Shown piece after piece: positions 26,668 to 35,074 of a stretch of DNA of 64,000 nt (position 1 is its first letter; each line of letters opens with the position of its first letter). The position numbers and the translations under genes were made by a program. Origin of the DNA: Terriglobus sp965198455 (lineage in GTDB: Bacteria; Acidobacteriota; Terriglobia; Terriglobales; Acidobacteriaceae). The stretch lies in contig CBDAPM010000003.1 in NCBI GenBank assembly GCA_965198455.1, forward strand, positions 3,410,001 through 3,474,000, read 5' to 3'. The notes below the pieces were generated by a model. It was not told the origin of the DNA. It ran no database searches and saw only the letters and a list, made by a program, of their open reading frames with translations.

Positions 26668-28089
26668 GTGAAGCGAGCCATCATCGTCGGCAGTGGACCG
26701 AACGGCCTTTGCGCCGCGATTGCGCTGGCGCGCGCGGGCGTTTCGGTCATCCTGCATGAAGCAGCTGAGGTTGCCGGTGGCAGCGTGCGGACCGAGGCTA
26801 CAACGCTGCCGGGCTTCATCCATGATGCGGGTGCTGCAGTCTTTCCGCTGACGGTCGCTTCGCCGTTCATGCGCACGCTGCCGCTGCATGAACACGGGCT
26901 TGAGTGGATTGAACCGGATGTGCCGGTGGCGCATCCGCTGGATGGCGGCGATGCGGTCGCGCAGTTCCATGACCTGCGGGAGACGGCTGACTCGCTTGGG
27001 CGCGATGGCAAGGCCTGGGCTGCGTTGATGCGACCGCTTGTGAAGGCGTGGCCGGGTCTGCTGGATGATGCGCTTGCTCCGCTGATGCGGTGGCCTTCGC
27101 ATCCATTCGCGATGGCTCAGCTTGGTATGCACGCGCTGCAGCCTGCAACGTGGGTGGCGCGTAACGGCTTTAAGACGGAACGTGCACGCGCGTTGTTTGC
27201 CGGGCTTGCGGGCCACTCGAATGTGCCGCTTGAATTTGTTGCGAGTGCGGGGCCTGCGCTGGTGCTGGCTGCGGCTGCACACACCACAGGATGGCCCGTT
27301 GCGAAGGGTGGAGCGCAAGCGATCAGCAACGCGCTTGTCTCGTATCTGCAGTCGCTTGGCGGTGAGGTCATCGGTGGGTCGCCGGTGGTATCGCTCGAGC
27401 AACTTGGCGGTGCGGATGCGTTCCTGCTCGATGTGACGCCACGACAGTTGCTGTCCTTTGCTGGCGCTGCGCTTCCTGAAGGTGAGCGCGAGCGTTACGC
27501 GAGTTTCCGTCCATCACCCGGTGTCTGCAAGGTGGATTGGGCTTTGTCAGCGCCGATTCCATGGACATCTGAACTGTGCCGCCGCGCTGGGACGGTCCAC
27601 GTTGGCGGCACGCTCGATGAGATTGCCACGAGTGAGCGCGATGCGTGGGAGGGCCGTATGAGCGCGCGACCCTTTGTGCTGCTGTCGCAGCCGAGTCTGT
27701 TTGACGGCACACGTGCGCCTGCGGGCAAGCACACGGCTTGGGCGTACTGCCATGTGCCGAACGGCACGGCGGAAGATGCGACGGACCTCATTGAGGCGCA
27801 GGTGGAGCGGTATGCGCCGGGGTTTCGCTCGACCATACTTGCGAAGCACACGCGGACTGCGCCACAGATGCAGGCGTGGAATGCGAACCTGCTGGGTGGG
27901 GACATCTCCGGCGGTGCGATGACGCTGTCGCAGATTGTGCGGCGGCCTACGCTGCCGCCGTATCGGACGCCGGTCGCGGGCGTTTTTCTCTGCTCATCGT
28001 CCACGCCGCCGGGTGGTGGCGTTCATGGCATGTGCGGGTATGGCGCGGCGAAGGTTGCGGCGAAGCACATGGGGATCACGTTGGCATAA
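26668..28089 (+). CDS. FAD-dependent oxidoreductase (phytoene desaturase-like)
   Basis: 473 residues. A Rossmann FAD motif VGSGPNGLCAAIALARAG (7-24) and a C-terminal FAD segment (VFLCSSSTPPGGGVHGMCG) are typical of the phytoene dehydrogenase / amine oxidase group often annotated as NAD(P)/FAD-dependent oxidoreductases. Substrate unknown; no carotenoid gene is in the window, so carotenoid desaturation is not supported. The start is a GTG at 26668 with no clear ribosome site, chosen because the dinucleotide motif begins six residues later. A strong hairpin follows its stop codon directly. Confidence 0.8.
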   Translation: MKRAIIVGSGPNGLCAAIALARAGVSVILHEAAEVAGGSVRTEATTLPGFIHDAGAAVFPLTVASPFMRTLPLHEHGLEWIEPDVPVAHPLDGGDAVAQFHDLRETADSLGRDGKAWAALMRPLVKAWPGLLDDALAPLMRWPSHPFAMAQLGMHALQPATWVARNGFKTERARALFAGLAGHSNVPLEFVASAGPALVLAAAAHTTGWPVAKGGAQAISNALVSYLQSLGGEVIGGSPVVSLEQLGGADAFLLDVTPRQLLSFAGAALPEGERERYASFRPSPGVCKVDWALSAPIPWTSELCRRAGTVHVGGTLDEIATSERDAWEGRMSARPFVLLSQPSLFDGTRAPAGKHTAWAYCHVPNGTAEDATDLIEAQVERYAPGFRSTILAKHTRTAPQMQAWNANLLGGDISGGAMTLSQIVRRPTLPPYRTPVAGVFLCSSSTPPGGGVHGMCGYGAAKVAAKHMGITLA

Positions 28090-28117
28090 GAGAGGCCTCC
28101 TGAGCAGGAGGCCTCTC
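28090..28117. terminator. Strong hairpin after the oxidoreductase gene
   Basis: GAGAGGCCTCCT (28090-28101), loop GAGC, AGGAGGCCTCTC (28106-28117): a perfect 12-base-pair stem beginning right after the TAA of the gene. No long T tract follows, so whether it terminates intrinsically is uncertain. It separates convergent genes. Confidence 0.65.
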
Positions 28118-28141
28118 ATGTCTGACTTCTCGCGCTTGTTG

Positions 28142-28196
28142 TAAAGCAGAACGCCAAGGGCGCTAAGGTCTTCGCGAAGGTCGCTAAGGGTTTTGT
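28142..28196 (+). repeat. Dispersed AAGG-core repeat, copy 5 (best preserved)
   Basis: Reads AAAGCAGAACGCC and then four AAGG cores at spacings 9, 12 and 9, so it is two tandem units of about 21 bases. It lies between the convergent oxidoreductase and sodC genes. Confidence 0.75.
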
Positions 28197-28208
28197 GCGA
28201 CCGCAGAG

Positions 28209-28727
28209 CTACATTGCCGGGACGACGCCGCATGCGATGCGGCCGCCGGAGGCGCCGGACGGGTCGGTCATCTGATCATCTGCCGACGCGTGGATGACGA
28301 TGGCTTTGCCGTAGATGGAGTTTGGTTCGCCCATCTTCAGGGTGATGTCCTTGGTCGTGAGCTTGGCGGAGCCTACGCCATTGTCTTCCACCGTGATGTT
28401 CGAAGGCAGATCGCCGGCGTGATGGCCGTCAGGGTTCTTATAGCCATGCTTCTTCATATCCGGGTTGAGGTGCCCGCCTGCGTCAGCAAAGTCCGGCGCG
28501 GTGCAGGAGCCCCCGGCATGCACGTGGATGCCGTGCTGGCCCGCGGGCAGGTTATGGAGCATGACGGACAGCGTGACAGTCTTGTCCTTCTCGGTAATCT
28601 CCACCTGGCCGACTTCGGCTCCCTTGGAATCCTTCAGAGGCACGGTGAGAGGTTTCTTGGGTTCGGCAGCAACGGCGGCCACAGAACAGCTCAACAGGCA
28701 AAGGGTTGCAATCCACGTGACGCGCAT
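28209..28727 (-). CDS. sodC: Cu/Zn superoxide dismutase, exported
   Basis: 172 residues with signal peptide (about 1-21, ending VAAVAAE). Converts superoxide to peroxide and oxygen in the periplasm. Metal ligands are visible in GIHVHAGGSC, GGHLNPD, HHAGDLP and VIHASADDQMTDPSGASGG; Cys of GGSC and of RIACGV form the expected disulfide. GGAGG lies 8 bases before the ATG at 28727. It stands alone between the repeat copy and the M28 peptidase. Confidence 0.95.
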   Translation of the reverse strand: MRVTWIATLCLLSCSVAAVAAEPKKPLTVPLKDSKGAEVGQVEITEKDKTVTLSVMLHNLPAGQHGIHVHAGGSCTAPDFADAGGHLNPDMKKHGYKNPDGHHAGDLPSNITVEDNGVGSAKLTTKDITLKMGEPNSIYGKAIVIHASADDQMTDPSGASGGRIACGVVPAM

Positions 28728-28860
28728 CTACCGGCCCTCCAATGTTTCTTATATGACGTAAGACAGAGATGGGAGGCTGCCGGATGCCCGGCCCGTTGAA
28801 TTTACTGTTTCCTGCGGCTGTGATCGATCCGGTGCTCGCCGACAGGGCACGAACGAATAA

Positions 28861-28896
28861 CACACTGAACGCGAAGACTCCAAGGGTTCGCGAAAC
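28861..28896 (+). repeat. Dispersed AAGG-core repeat, copy 6 (degenerate)
   Basis: GAACGCGAAGACTCCAAGGG followed by TTCGCGAAACG. AAG cores at spacing 9 and 12 match the register of the better copies. It is 12 bases beyond the stop codon of the M28 peptidase gene, in the gap to sodC. Confidence 0.5.
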
Positions 28897-28907
28897 GTGA
28901 GCAGGCC

Positions 28908-31148
28908 TTACTGGCCTGCCATGGTGGCGAGCGAATCAACGTAGTTGGCTTCGTCGTTCAACGCCTGCACGAGCACGTCGAGTTGCTGTTTGGCCTCGTC
29001 GAAGCGGCCTGCTTCGAGTGCCTCGCGTACGCCGGGCAGGGTGCTGGCGCCGTAGCCGGTGAAGGTGCCGGGGGCGTAGATGAGGTGCTTGGTCCAGGGA
29101 CGGCCGGGCAGGCCGTCAGCCGCAAGCAGCTTGCGCTCCGCGGTTGCGAGGCCGTCGTTGACCTGCTTGCGCTTATCGGCCGGCAAGGTGGGCGCCTTTG
29201 CGCTGCTCTGCTCGTAGTGCGCTGCTGCTGCCTTCAGGTGATCCAGAGCGCTGTCAAGGGCGGCGAAGTCCATGTTTGGAGGCGCGGGCAACGCGGGCGG
29301 CGGAGCGATGGAGTTCTTCGGGTCGTTTGCGAGCGCGTAGGCGCCGCTCTTCAGCGCGCGGCTGCGTGTTGCTGCGTCCGTTTGCAGCTGCTTGAGTTCG
29401 CTCTTGAGGCTGGATGCGTAGCCGTTGATGGTGAGCGACAGCTCATTGAAGCTGTAGGGCATAATCTCGGCGTCGGCGATGCGCATGACGATGGTGCCTG
29501 CGGTTTGCGCGAAGAGTTTGCCGTAGACCTCGTCCTTGTCGGCGAACTGGTCCCAGTGCCATGGGGTGTCGTATGCGGAGTGGTAGGTGCCGCCACGGTC
29601 TTCGCCGCCGTAGCCGATGTTGATGGAGGCGACGCCAAGGTGATCGATGAAGCCGGCGTAGTCGGAACCGGAGCCTGCGGGGCCGAACTCGATGGTCTTG
29701 CGGTCATCCGCGCCGCTGCCGCCGCGGCGGCCACGGCCTGTGAGGGAGGCTGCCTTCTGGCGATCCCATACGGTCTTGCCGGTTTCCGGGTCGGTCATCT
29801 CGTGGGCTACGTCGTTCACCATGAGTTCGAAGGACTGTGAGCCGCTGCCGCCGAAGTAACCTCGGCCGTTCTCGTCGGAGTTGATGTAGATCGCGCCGTG
29901 CTTGTTGAGTTGGTCGGCGTGCATCTCCGCCCATTCGGTTGAACCGAGCAGGCCTGGCTCCTCGCCGTCCCATGCGGTGTAGATGAGGGTGCGCTTGGGC
30001 GACCAGCCCTGCTTGTGGAGTTCGCCTAATGCGCGCGCTTCTTCCAGCAGCGCGGACTGGCCGCTGATGGGGTCGTCAGCGCCATTTACCCAGCCGTCGT
30101 AATGGTTGCCGCGCACGATCCAGGTATCCGGCTCCTCGCTGCCCTTCATGGTGGCGACGACGTCGAGGACGGGCTTGGTGCCCCAATCGGACTCAATCTT
30201 GAGGTGTGCCTTGGCCTTGCTGGGGCCGAACTTATAGGTGATGGGCAGGCCGCCGCGCCACGCGGTGGGCACGGTGCGGCCGTCGAGCTGCTGCAGAAAC
30301 GGCAGCGCGTCGCCCCAGGAGATGGGGATGGTCGGGATCTGGACAATCACCTTGCTGTCTTTGATGGCGAGGCGCTTTGTGCCTGAGATACTTGGTTCCC
30401 CCGGCGTGAGGGGGTCGCCGGCGTAGAGGGTGGTGTCGGCCACGGAGCCGCGCTGGACGCCCCACTCGGGGCGCATGGGACCGGCGGGAATGGCTTCGCC
30501 AGTGCTGTAGCCGTCGTCGCCGGGGTCGGAGTAGATGATGCAGCCGATGGCGCCGTGCTCAAAGGCCAGCTTGGGCTTGAGGCCGCGCCAGCCGCCGCCG
30601 TAGCGGGAGATCACGATGGCTCCCTTGACGGAGACGCCGTTGCGCTCGAGCTCCTCATAGTCGCCGGGCAGGCCGAAGTTCACGTAAACGAGCGGGCCGG
30701 TGACGTCGCCGTCGAGCGCGTAGATGTTGTACGGCGGCATTGCGGGGCTCTTGTCGAGCGTGTAGGGGTCTTCCGGGATGGGCGGCTCCGCCAGCCGGGC
30801 CTTATAGGGCTTGCTGCCGAGGAGCTCGAGCACGCGGGTCTTGGGCGTGGGATAGAGGACGTCGAACTGCTCGATCTTCGCGTCCCAGCCCCAGGATTTG
30901 TATTGCTCGACCATCCAGTCGGCATTAGCCTTCTGCGCGGCGGAGCCGACGTTGTGCGGGTGCGCAGCGAGGAGGTGCATGTTGTCAGAGATGCGCTTTG
31001 CATCGGGGATCGCCATGAACTTGCTCTCCCACGTGCGCTCTGTGGTTTCCGACTGCGGCGTGAAGCCGAGGAGCGGCTTGGTTGCCTGCTGGGAGACGGC
31101 TGAGAAAGGCAGAAGGATGGCGAGCGAGGCGGCAGCGAGACGACGCAT
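28908..31148 (-). CDS. Exported M28 peptidase (glutamate carboxypeptidase II / NAALADase-like)
   Basis: 746 residues: signal peptide (RRLAAASLAILLPFSAVSQQ), a PA insert domain, the M28 di-zinc catalytic domain, and a C-terminal transferrin-receptor-like dimerisation domain. Zinc ligands: His and Asp in GNHYDGWVNGADD, Glu-Glu in WDGEEPGLLGS, Asp in INSDENG and His in TYHSAYD. It should release acidic residues from peptides outside the cytoplasm. ATG 31148 is chosen because GGAG lies 6 bases upstream and the signal peptide starts there; ATG 31160 is an alternative. Confidence 0.92.
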   Translation of the reverse strand: MRRLAAASLAILLPFSAVSQQATKPLLGFTPQSETTERTWESKFMAIPDAKRISDNMHLLAAHPHNVGSAAQKANADWMVEQYKSWGWDAKIEQFDVLYPTPKTRVLELLGSKPYKARLAEPPIPEDPYTLDKSPAMPPYNIYALDGDVTGPLVYVNFGLPGDYEELERNGVSVKGAIVISRYGGGWRGLKPKLAFEHGAIGCIIYSDPGDDGYSTGEAIPAGPMRPEWGVQRGSVADTTLYAGDPLTPGEPSISGTKRLAIKDSKVIVQIPTIPISWGDALPFLQQLDGRTVPTAWRGGLPITYKFGPSKAKAHLKIESDWGTKPVLDVVATMKGSEEPDTWIVRGNHYDGWVNGADDPISGQSALLEEARALGELHKQGWSPKRTLIYTAWDGEEPGLLGSTEWAEMHADQLNKHGAIYINSDENGRGYFGGSGSQSFELMVNDVAHEMTDPETGKTVWDRQKAASLTGRGRRGGSGADDRKTIEFGPAGSGSDYAGFIDHLGVASINIGYGGEDRGGTYHSAYDTPWHWDQFADKDEVYGKLFAQTAGTIVMRIADAEIMPYSFNELSLTINGYASSLKSELKQLQTDAATRSRALKSGAYALANDPKNSIAPPPALPAPPNMDFAALDSALDHLKAAAAHYEQSSAKAPTLPADKRKQVNDGLATAERKLLAADGLPGRPWTKHLIYAPGTFTGYGASTLPGVREALEAGRFDEAKQQLDVLVQALNDEANYVDSLATMAGQ

Positions 31149-31539
31149 GTAGAGCTCCATGTTCAAACTAGGGACCGGGTTACCACTTCCCTGTTTTCGC
31201 ACATTCTGTCAACACTTCACGTACACCAGAGGCGTCTGCAAATCTCCCTGGTGAGGAGTTACAGGCAAAATCCGGAAACAATTGTACTTAGCTCACGCGG
31301 GCGAGTGGGTGTCGTGTTGGTATTGGGTGCAGTTCCAGTGTAGCAACTCGCGAGTCATCACGTAGGCGGAAGTGGTTAGCATGAGTGAGTTGCGGATGGC
31401 GGGTCTTTGACAGGAGTATCGATATTCCGGTGGCTTGTTTCTGGGCGCGTGAGAGAGGTCCGATGCGTGCCGACCGGTCGCGGACGGCGTTGTGAATACC
31501 CCACGCATGTTGGCCTTAATGTGTCTCTCGCTTCACTGA
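31149..31539. other. Gene-poor stretch upstream of the M28 peptidase
   Basis: Apart from the peptidase leader I see no recognisable gene here. A 71-codon open frame on the minus strand (31293-31508) shows no family resemblance or ribosome site and is not called. Together with the cytochrome remnant that follows, this is the largest gap in the window and looks like decayed sequence. Confidence 0.4.
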
Positions 31540-31640
31540 CATGACACGAATTCTGTCATGATGCAGCCGGTGGCGGCCAAGCTGACGGACGAGGATATTG
31601 TCGATACTGCGGCGTACCTGGCTAGTTTGCCGCAGTACAC
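31540..31640 (+). pseudogene. Remnant of a cytochrome c C-terminus
   Basis: From the ATG at 31558 the frame reads MMQPVAAKLTDEDIVDTAAY then LASLPQ, a textbook cytochrome c C-terminal pattern with the axial-ligand-side Met and the final helix. A TGA at 31537-31539 stops the frame just upstream and no CxxCH haem motif is found in the preceding 300 bases, so only the last 25 residues of a former gene survive. The following in-frame residues are not cytochrome-like. Confidence 0.7.
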
Positions 31641-31685
31641 GAAGTTGTCATCGACCCGATCCCGCAGCTGTGCATCTCACGATGC

Positions 31686-31895
31686 ATGGAAAAGCGAAAG
31701 AGTGTCGTGTTGTCGTTGGTGTTGACCTTCTTCTTCGGTCCGTTTGGCATGCTGTACAGCACGGTTCCTGGAGCAATCATCATGTTTGTGCTGTACGTGG
31801 GCCTGGGTATACCGACGCTTGGCTGGGCCATCGCGGCACTGCACCCGATTGCGATGATCTGGGGAGCCGTTGCGGCGGATCGGGCGAATCGTTAG
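31686..31895 (+). CDS. Small TM2-domain-like membrane protein
   Basis: 69 residues. Two hydrophobic helices (VVLSLVLTFFFGPFGMLYS, about 6-24, and IAALHPIAMIWGAVA at the end) joined by a short glycine-rich turn, as in TM2-domain proteins. Function unknown. No convincing ribosome site precedes the ATG. It lies just downstream of the cytochrome remnant and 128 bases before an exported LamG-like protein; no operon is evident. Confidence 0.6.
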   Translation: MEKRKSVVLSLVLTFFFGPFGMLYSTVPGAIIMFVLYVGLGIPTLGWAIAALHPIAMIWGAVAADRANR

Positions 31896-32023
31896 GCGAT
31901 CTGCAGGCATACGACGATTGAAGCAACAAGAGAGCGGCAGGATCGATAGGTACACGCGATCCTATTTTTAGCCGCAGCTCCGTTGCGGGTTTTAAGAAGA
32001 GAGCTTTATACTCGCGGGCACGT

Positions 32024-32683
32024 ATGAAATCCGTTCGCGTGCTATCGAGTCTTCTTCTTGGGGTCCTGCTCAGTGCCTCCACTGTTGCGCGAAGCCAGAC
32101 GAAATCCGGGAAGGCTGATGGCTTGTTCACCGGCTCGACGGATGTCGGCATCACCCTGAAGGGCTCGAGCGTCTACGACGCCTCCACCGGAACGTATCGC
32201 GTGACCGGCGGCGGCGACGACATGTGGGGAGCGGCTGATTCGTTCCACATGACCTGGGTTAAGCTCTCCGGCGACGCCACGATCACTGCCGACGTCCACT
32301 TCGTAGGGGAGGACTGGTTCCCGCGTGCTAAGGCTGTGCTGCTTTTTCGACAGAATCTCGATCCAGGATCTCCCTACGTTGATATCGCCCTGCACTACAA
32401 CGGCCTGGTAGCCCGGCAGTCGAGGGCAACGGCCAACGAGAACAAGACCGAATCCATCAACGCGCCGGACCATGGCTCAGTACGGCTTCGTCTTGTGCGC
32501 AACGGCAACACCTTCACCAGCTACGAGCAGGCCAGCGACGGGAAGATGAACGAGTCCGGATCGACAACGGTTGTCATGCAGGATCCCGTCTACGTCGGTC
32601 TTGGCGTCTGCTCGCACAAGGCTGACGGCCTGAACACTGCGACCTTCTCCAATGTGACGATCGAGCAGGGCTCGCATCCGTAA
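32024..32683 (+). CDS. Exported concanavalin-like (DUF1349/LamG-type) protein
   Basis: 219 residues with signal peptide (about 1-24, VLLSASTVARS). The rest is beta-rich with GGGDDMWGAADSFHMTWV, and a segment running from DATITADVHF to AVLLFRQNL, a pattern seen in DUF1349-like jelly-roll domains that are often appended to TolB-type propellers or glycosidases in Acidobacteriota. Binding or hydrolysis of carbohydrate is possible but not shown. It converges on the cupin gene (17 bases apart) and appears monocistronic. Confidence 0.65.
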   Translation: MKSVRVLSSLLLGVLLSASTVARSQTKSGKADGLFTGSTDVGITLKGSSVYDASTGTYRVTGGGDDMWGAADSFHMTWVKLSGDATITADVHFVGEDWFPRAKAVLLFRQNLDPGSPYVDIALHYNGLVARQSRATANENKTESINAPDHGSVRLRLVRNGNTFTSYEQASDGKMNESGSTTVVMQDPVYVGLGVCSHKADGLNTATFSNVTIEQGSHP

Positions 32684-32700
32684 CGCCAGGCAGCACAACA

Positions 32701-33195
32701 CTACGGTTCGGTGCGCGGCACATGCAGGGTCATCAACACCAGCGTCTCGCTGATCGTGCTGAACCAGTGAGCGGTTCCCTGCGGCACAACGATAAAGTCG
32801 CCGGTGGAAACGCTGCGTGACGCTCCCCCTTCGATGGCTGTTCCTGTGGAATTGGTCGCGTTCGGGTGGACCGGACTGACAAGCGTGCCGCCTGTCACCA
32901 TCATCGCCGAACCTGCAATGACGTAGAAGAACTCAGCTTCCGTGTCATGCACTGCCGCCGGACCCACCGACGCCCTGTACTCCAGCATTGCCTTGTACGG
33001 CGCAAGTGCTAGGATCGGCTCTGCGACGAGAGGAGCGTTGTTCTTCCTCTCGCTCTTCGCCTTCGCGATCAAGGCTTGCACATCAGCCGCGGACGAAAAC
33101 AGCTTCATGGCATTGGGAGCAGACTGTGCCTTTGAGGCACCCGCCATGGACATAACGGACAGCAAAGTAACGCAGCATGGTTTAGAGAATGGCAT
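32701..33195 (-). CDS. Exported cupin-domain protein
   Basis: 164 residues: a signal peptide (about 1-24, ending AGASKAQS) and one small cupin barrel. Motif 1 is around VHDTEAEFFYVIAGSAMMVTGG (only one classical His retained) and motif 2 around GDFIVVPQGTAHWFS (Pro and His retained). Cupins range from metal enzymes to sensors, and no substrate can be inferred. GGAG stands about 7 bases before ATG 33195. Confidence 0.75.
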   Translation of the reverse strand: MPFSKPCCVTLLSVMSMAGASKAQSAPNAMKLFSSAADVQALIAKAKSERKNNAPLVAEPILALAPYKAMLEYRASVGPAAVHDTEAEFFYVIAGSAMMVTGGTLVSPVHPNATNSTGTAIEGGASRSVSTGDFIVVPQGTAHWFSTISETLVLMTLHVPRTEP

Positions 33196-33286
33196 TGCGG
33201 CTCCAGCAGTTAGTTAGCGAACTTGAGTGGATGCTACCACCCTGCTCGCGACAGATTGGGCATGCATTCGATGAGCCTTATGGATG

Positions 33287-33967
33287 TCAGAGCTTTGCCA
33301 GCGCGATGGCGTTTTGCAGTACTGGAATGCCGCCTTCGCGCATGGGGCCGTGGCCGGTGGCGTAGCGCCGGATGGGGTAGTCGAGGAGTTTGATCGCCGA
33401 CTGCTTTGCCGTCGCACGGTCGGAGAAGGCGCGGACCGGAAACCACCAGGGTGTCCAGCCGGTGATGCCGACGTGGCCGAGGGTGAAGAGTTCGTCGCCT
33501 GCGTAGAGGGTGCCGTCGCGCTCGTCAAGAAAGGCGAGGTGGCCGTGGATGTGGCCGGGCGTGCTGATGGCGAGCAGCGAGCCGATACGGTCGCCGTCTT
33601 CAACGAAGAAGGTAGGTTTGGAGGCGATGCCGGGCAGGCCGCCGCGGCACGGGCCTTCCTCGCCGGGACGCGTTGTGGTGTCGGGCGGCTGTTGCAGGAG
33701 TGGAGCGATGCGTTCGCTGCCGCCGAGGGCGAGGCCGGGGAGTTTGGCCACCAGAGCGTCGACCGATCCCACATGATCGACGTGCGGGTGCGTGAGCAGG
33801 ATGCGCTTGATGGGGATGTCGCCGGCGGCCTTGAGGATGTCGTCTTCGGAGCCTTTGAGGTTGGCGTCGATGAGGGTGTAGCCGTCGTCCTGGCGGACGA
33901 GGTAGCAGTTGACGAGGCCGAGACGGGTGAGCTGGAGGCCGTGGCGGCCCGCTGCTGTGAGCTTCAT
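33287..33967 (-). CDS. Metallo-beta-lactamase-fold hydrolase
   Basis: 226 residues. The metal motif HPHVDHVGS (HxHxDH) and later TPGHIHGHLAF, LYAGDELF and YATGHGP give a complete di-metal site of the glyoxalase II / lactonase-like group. Substrate unknown, and the context does not help. ATG 33967 is preferred to ATG 34036, because homology starts with KLTAAGRHG; no clear ribosome site is present before either. Cytoplasmic, no signal peptide. Confidence 0.83.
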   Translation of the reverse strand: MKLTAAGRHGLQLTRLGLVNCYLVRQDDGYTLIDANLKGSEDDILKAAGDIPIKRILLTHPHVDHVGSVDALVAKLPGLALGGSERIAPLLQQPPDTTTRPGEEGPCRGGLPGIASKPTFFVEDGDRIGSLLAISTPGHIHGHLAFLDERDGTLYAGDELFTLGHVGITGWTPWWFPVRAFSDRATAKQSAIKLLDYPIRRYATGHGPMREGGIPVLQNAIALAKL

Positions 33968-34096
33968 GGGATGCCAGTGTACGCGGCATACGCGATATGC
34001 GTACCGGCTAATGTTCTGCCACCCCATAGCTTGCAATAGCTGCCGCGCACAACGCAGTCCGCACGCACCCTCCTCGCGGTGGCGCTTGACTCTCCG

Positions 34097-34130
34097 TTGA
34101 CAGTTACATTGTGAATATGTAATTTACATA
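34097..34130 (+). promoter_or_regulatory. Promoter and palindromic operator of the toxin-antitoxin operon
   Basis: TTGACA (34097-34102) is a perfect -35; TAATTT at 34120-34125, 17 bases on, is a weak -10. TATGTAA-T-TTACATA (34116-34130) is a perfect palindrome covering the -10, and an extra half-site TTACAT at 34104-34109 gives a second, overlapping inverted pair with ATGTAA at 34117-34122. It lies 12 bases before the antitoxin ATG, as expected of an autoregulatory operator. Confidence 0.7.
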
Positions 34131-34142
34131 GCGAGGCGATAC

Positions 34143-34613
34143 ATGAAACTCTCCGTGGCTGATGAGGTGTGGATCGGAACAGCTTTGCTGCACAAGGAGC
34201 ACCCGGATAGGGTGGACTTTGATAACCAGGAAATCATTGAGCGAATCCGCAAGGAAAGCCTTCCTCACTCGAACCGCCCAGGACTGCTGACTCATATCTC
34301 ATCGCACGCAGTTGCCAACAAAGCTCCCCAGCCGGGAAAGCACCGCATTCTGGTGGAAACAGCTCGTGGGCGGCGCCGGCTATTTCGCAGCGGAGATGTT
34401 GCGCATCAGGACAGGACGGGGAAGATCGTTCCAGAAAAAGGTGAAATACCGTCCAAATACCATCCGTTGCTGACGTGGTATCAGAGTTGGAGTGCAAGTA
34501 CCGAACGGCAGGGCCGGCCAGAGAGCGCCTTAGCGAAGCTGGCAGGCCGCGTGCGAGGTATTTGGAACGAAGATCCCGTACGGTACCAGCGCAAACTCCG
34601 GGGATATGAGTAA
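34143..34613 (+). CDS. Presumed antitoxin / winged-helix protein paired with a PIN toxin
   Basis: 156 residues of no named family that I recognise. The first 85 suggest a winged helix-turn-helix: helix VADEVWIGTALLHKEH, helix NQEIIERIRKE, a possible recognition helix RPGLLTHISSHAVAN, then a wing-like hairpin RILVETARGRRRLFRSGD. The C-terminal half is basic and aromatic (YHPLLTWYQSWS). It is much larger than VapB, MazE or Phd antitoxins. The palindrome upstream and the PIN gene starting directly after its TAA make it the likely antitoxin and repressor of the pair. This role is inferred from position only. Confidence 0.7.
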   Translation: MKLSVADEVWIGTALLHKEHPDRVDFDNQEIIERIRKESLPHSNRPGLLTHISSHAVANKAPQPGKHRILVETARGRRRLFRSGDVAHQDRTGKIVPEKGEIPSKYHPLLTWYQSWSASTERQGRPESALAKLAGRVRGIWNEDPVRYQRKLRGYE

Positions 34614-35036
34614 GTGGCACGCATCTTCTGGGACACAAATGTCTTCATCCACTATCTCGAAGACGCAGGGCCGGAGGGGAAAGCTGCGCGTGAACTCATG
34701 CGCCGCATGAGAAAACGCGGCGATCACCTTATTACATCCTGGATGACCATCGCAGAAATTCAAGTCCAGCCTGCCCTGGTTGGCCAAACGCAGTTAGCAG
34801 AGGAACTGCGTGATGCAATCCTTCAGGATGCCGAAATTGTTCCGTTTGATCGCCGCGCTTCCGAAGCCTATGTACGAGTTCGCGTGAAAACAAGGATCAA
34901 AGGGCCGGATGCGGTCCAGCTTGCAACAGCTGCCGCGCACAACGTGGACTTGTTTGTGACGAACGATAAACAGTTGCTGGGCGTGACTGTCCCCGGAATA
35001 CATTTTTTGGCTACTATCGATCGAGTGCCGATCTGA
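34614..35036 (+). CDS. PIN-domain ribonuclease toxin (VapC-like)
   Basis: 140 residues. The four acidic PIN residues are present: Asp in FWDTNVFIHY (about 7), Glu in MTIAEIQV (about 48), Asp in KGPDAVQLATA (about 101) and Asp in FVTNDKQLL (about 119). PIN toxins cleave tRNA or rRNA when freed from their antitoxin. It starts with GTG immediately after the preceding stop codon (TAAGTG), with GGGGATATGAG upstream, so it depends on translation of the antitoxin gene. A strong terminator follows. Confidence 0.85.
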   Translation: MARIFWDTNVFIHYLEDAGPEGKAARELMRRMRKRGDHLITSWMTIAEIQVQPALVGQTQLAEELRDAILQDAEIVPFDRRASEAYVRVRVKTRIKGPDAVQLATAAAHNVDLFVTNDKQLLGVTVPGIHFLATIDRVPI

Positions 35037-35041
35037 TGGCC

Positions 35042-35073
35042 AAGAGGGCTCCTCAAACGAGGAGCCCTCTTCT
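35042..35073. terminator. Strong bidirectional terminator
   Basis: AAGAGGGCTCCTC, loop AAAC, GAGGAGCCCTCTT, followed by CTATT: a perfect stem of 13 pairs flanked by A and T bases on both sides. It ends the toxin-antitoxin operon on the plus strand and the M1 peptidase gene (stop at 35075) on the minus strand. Confidence 0.88.
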
Positions 35074-35074
35074 A

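Noticed and set aside
31293..31508. 71-codon minus-strand frame in the non-coding gap
   Set aside because: No resemblance to any family, no ribosome site, unusual composition.
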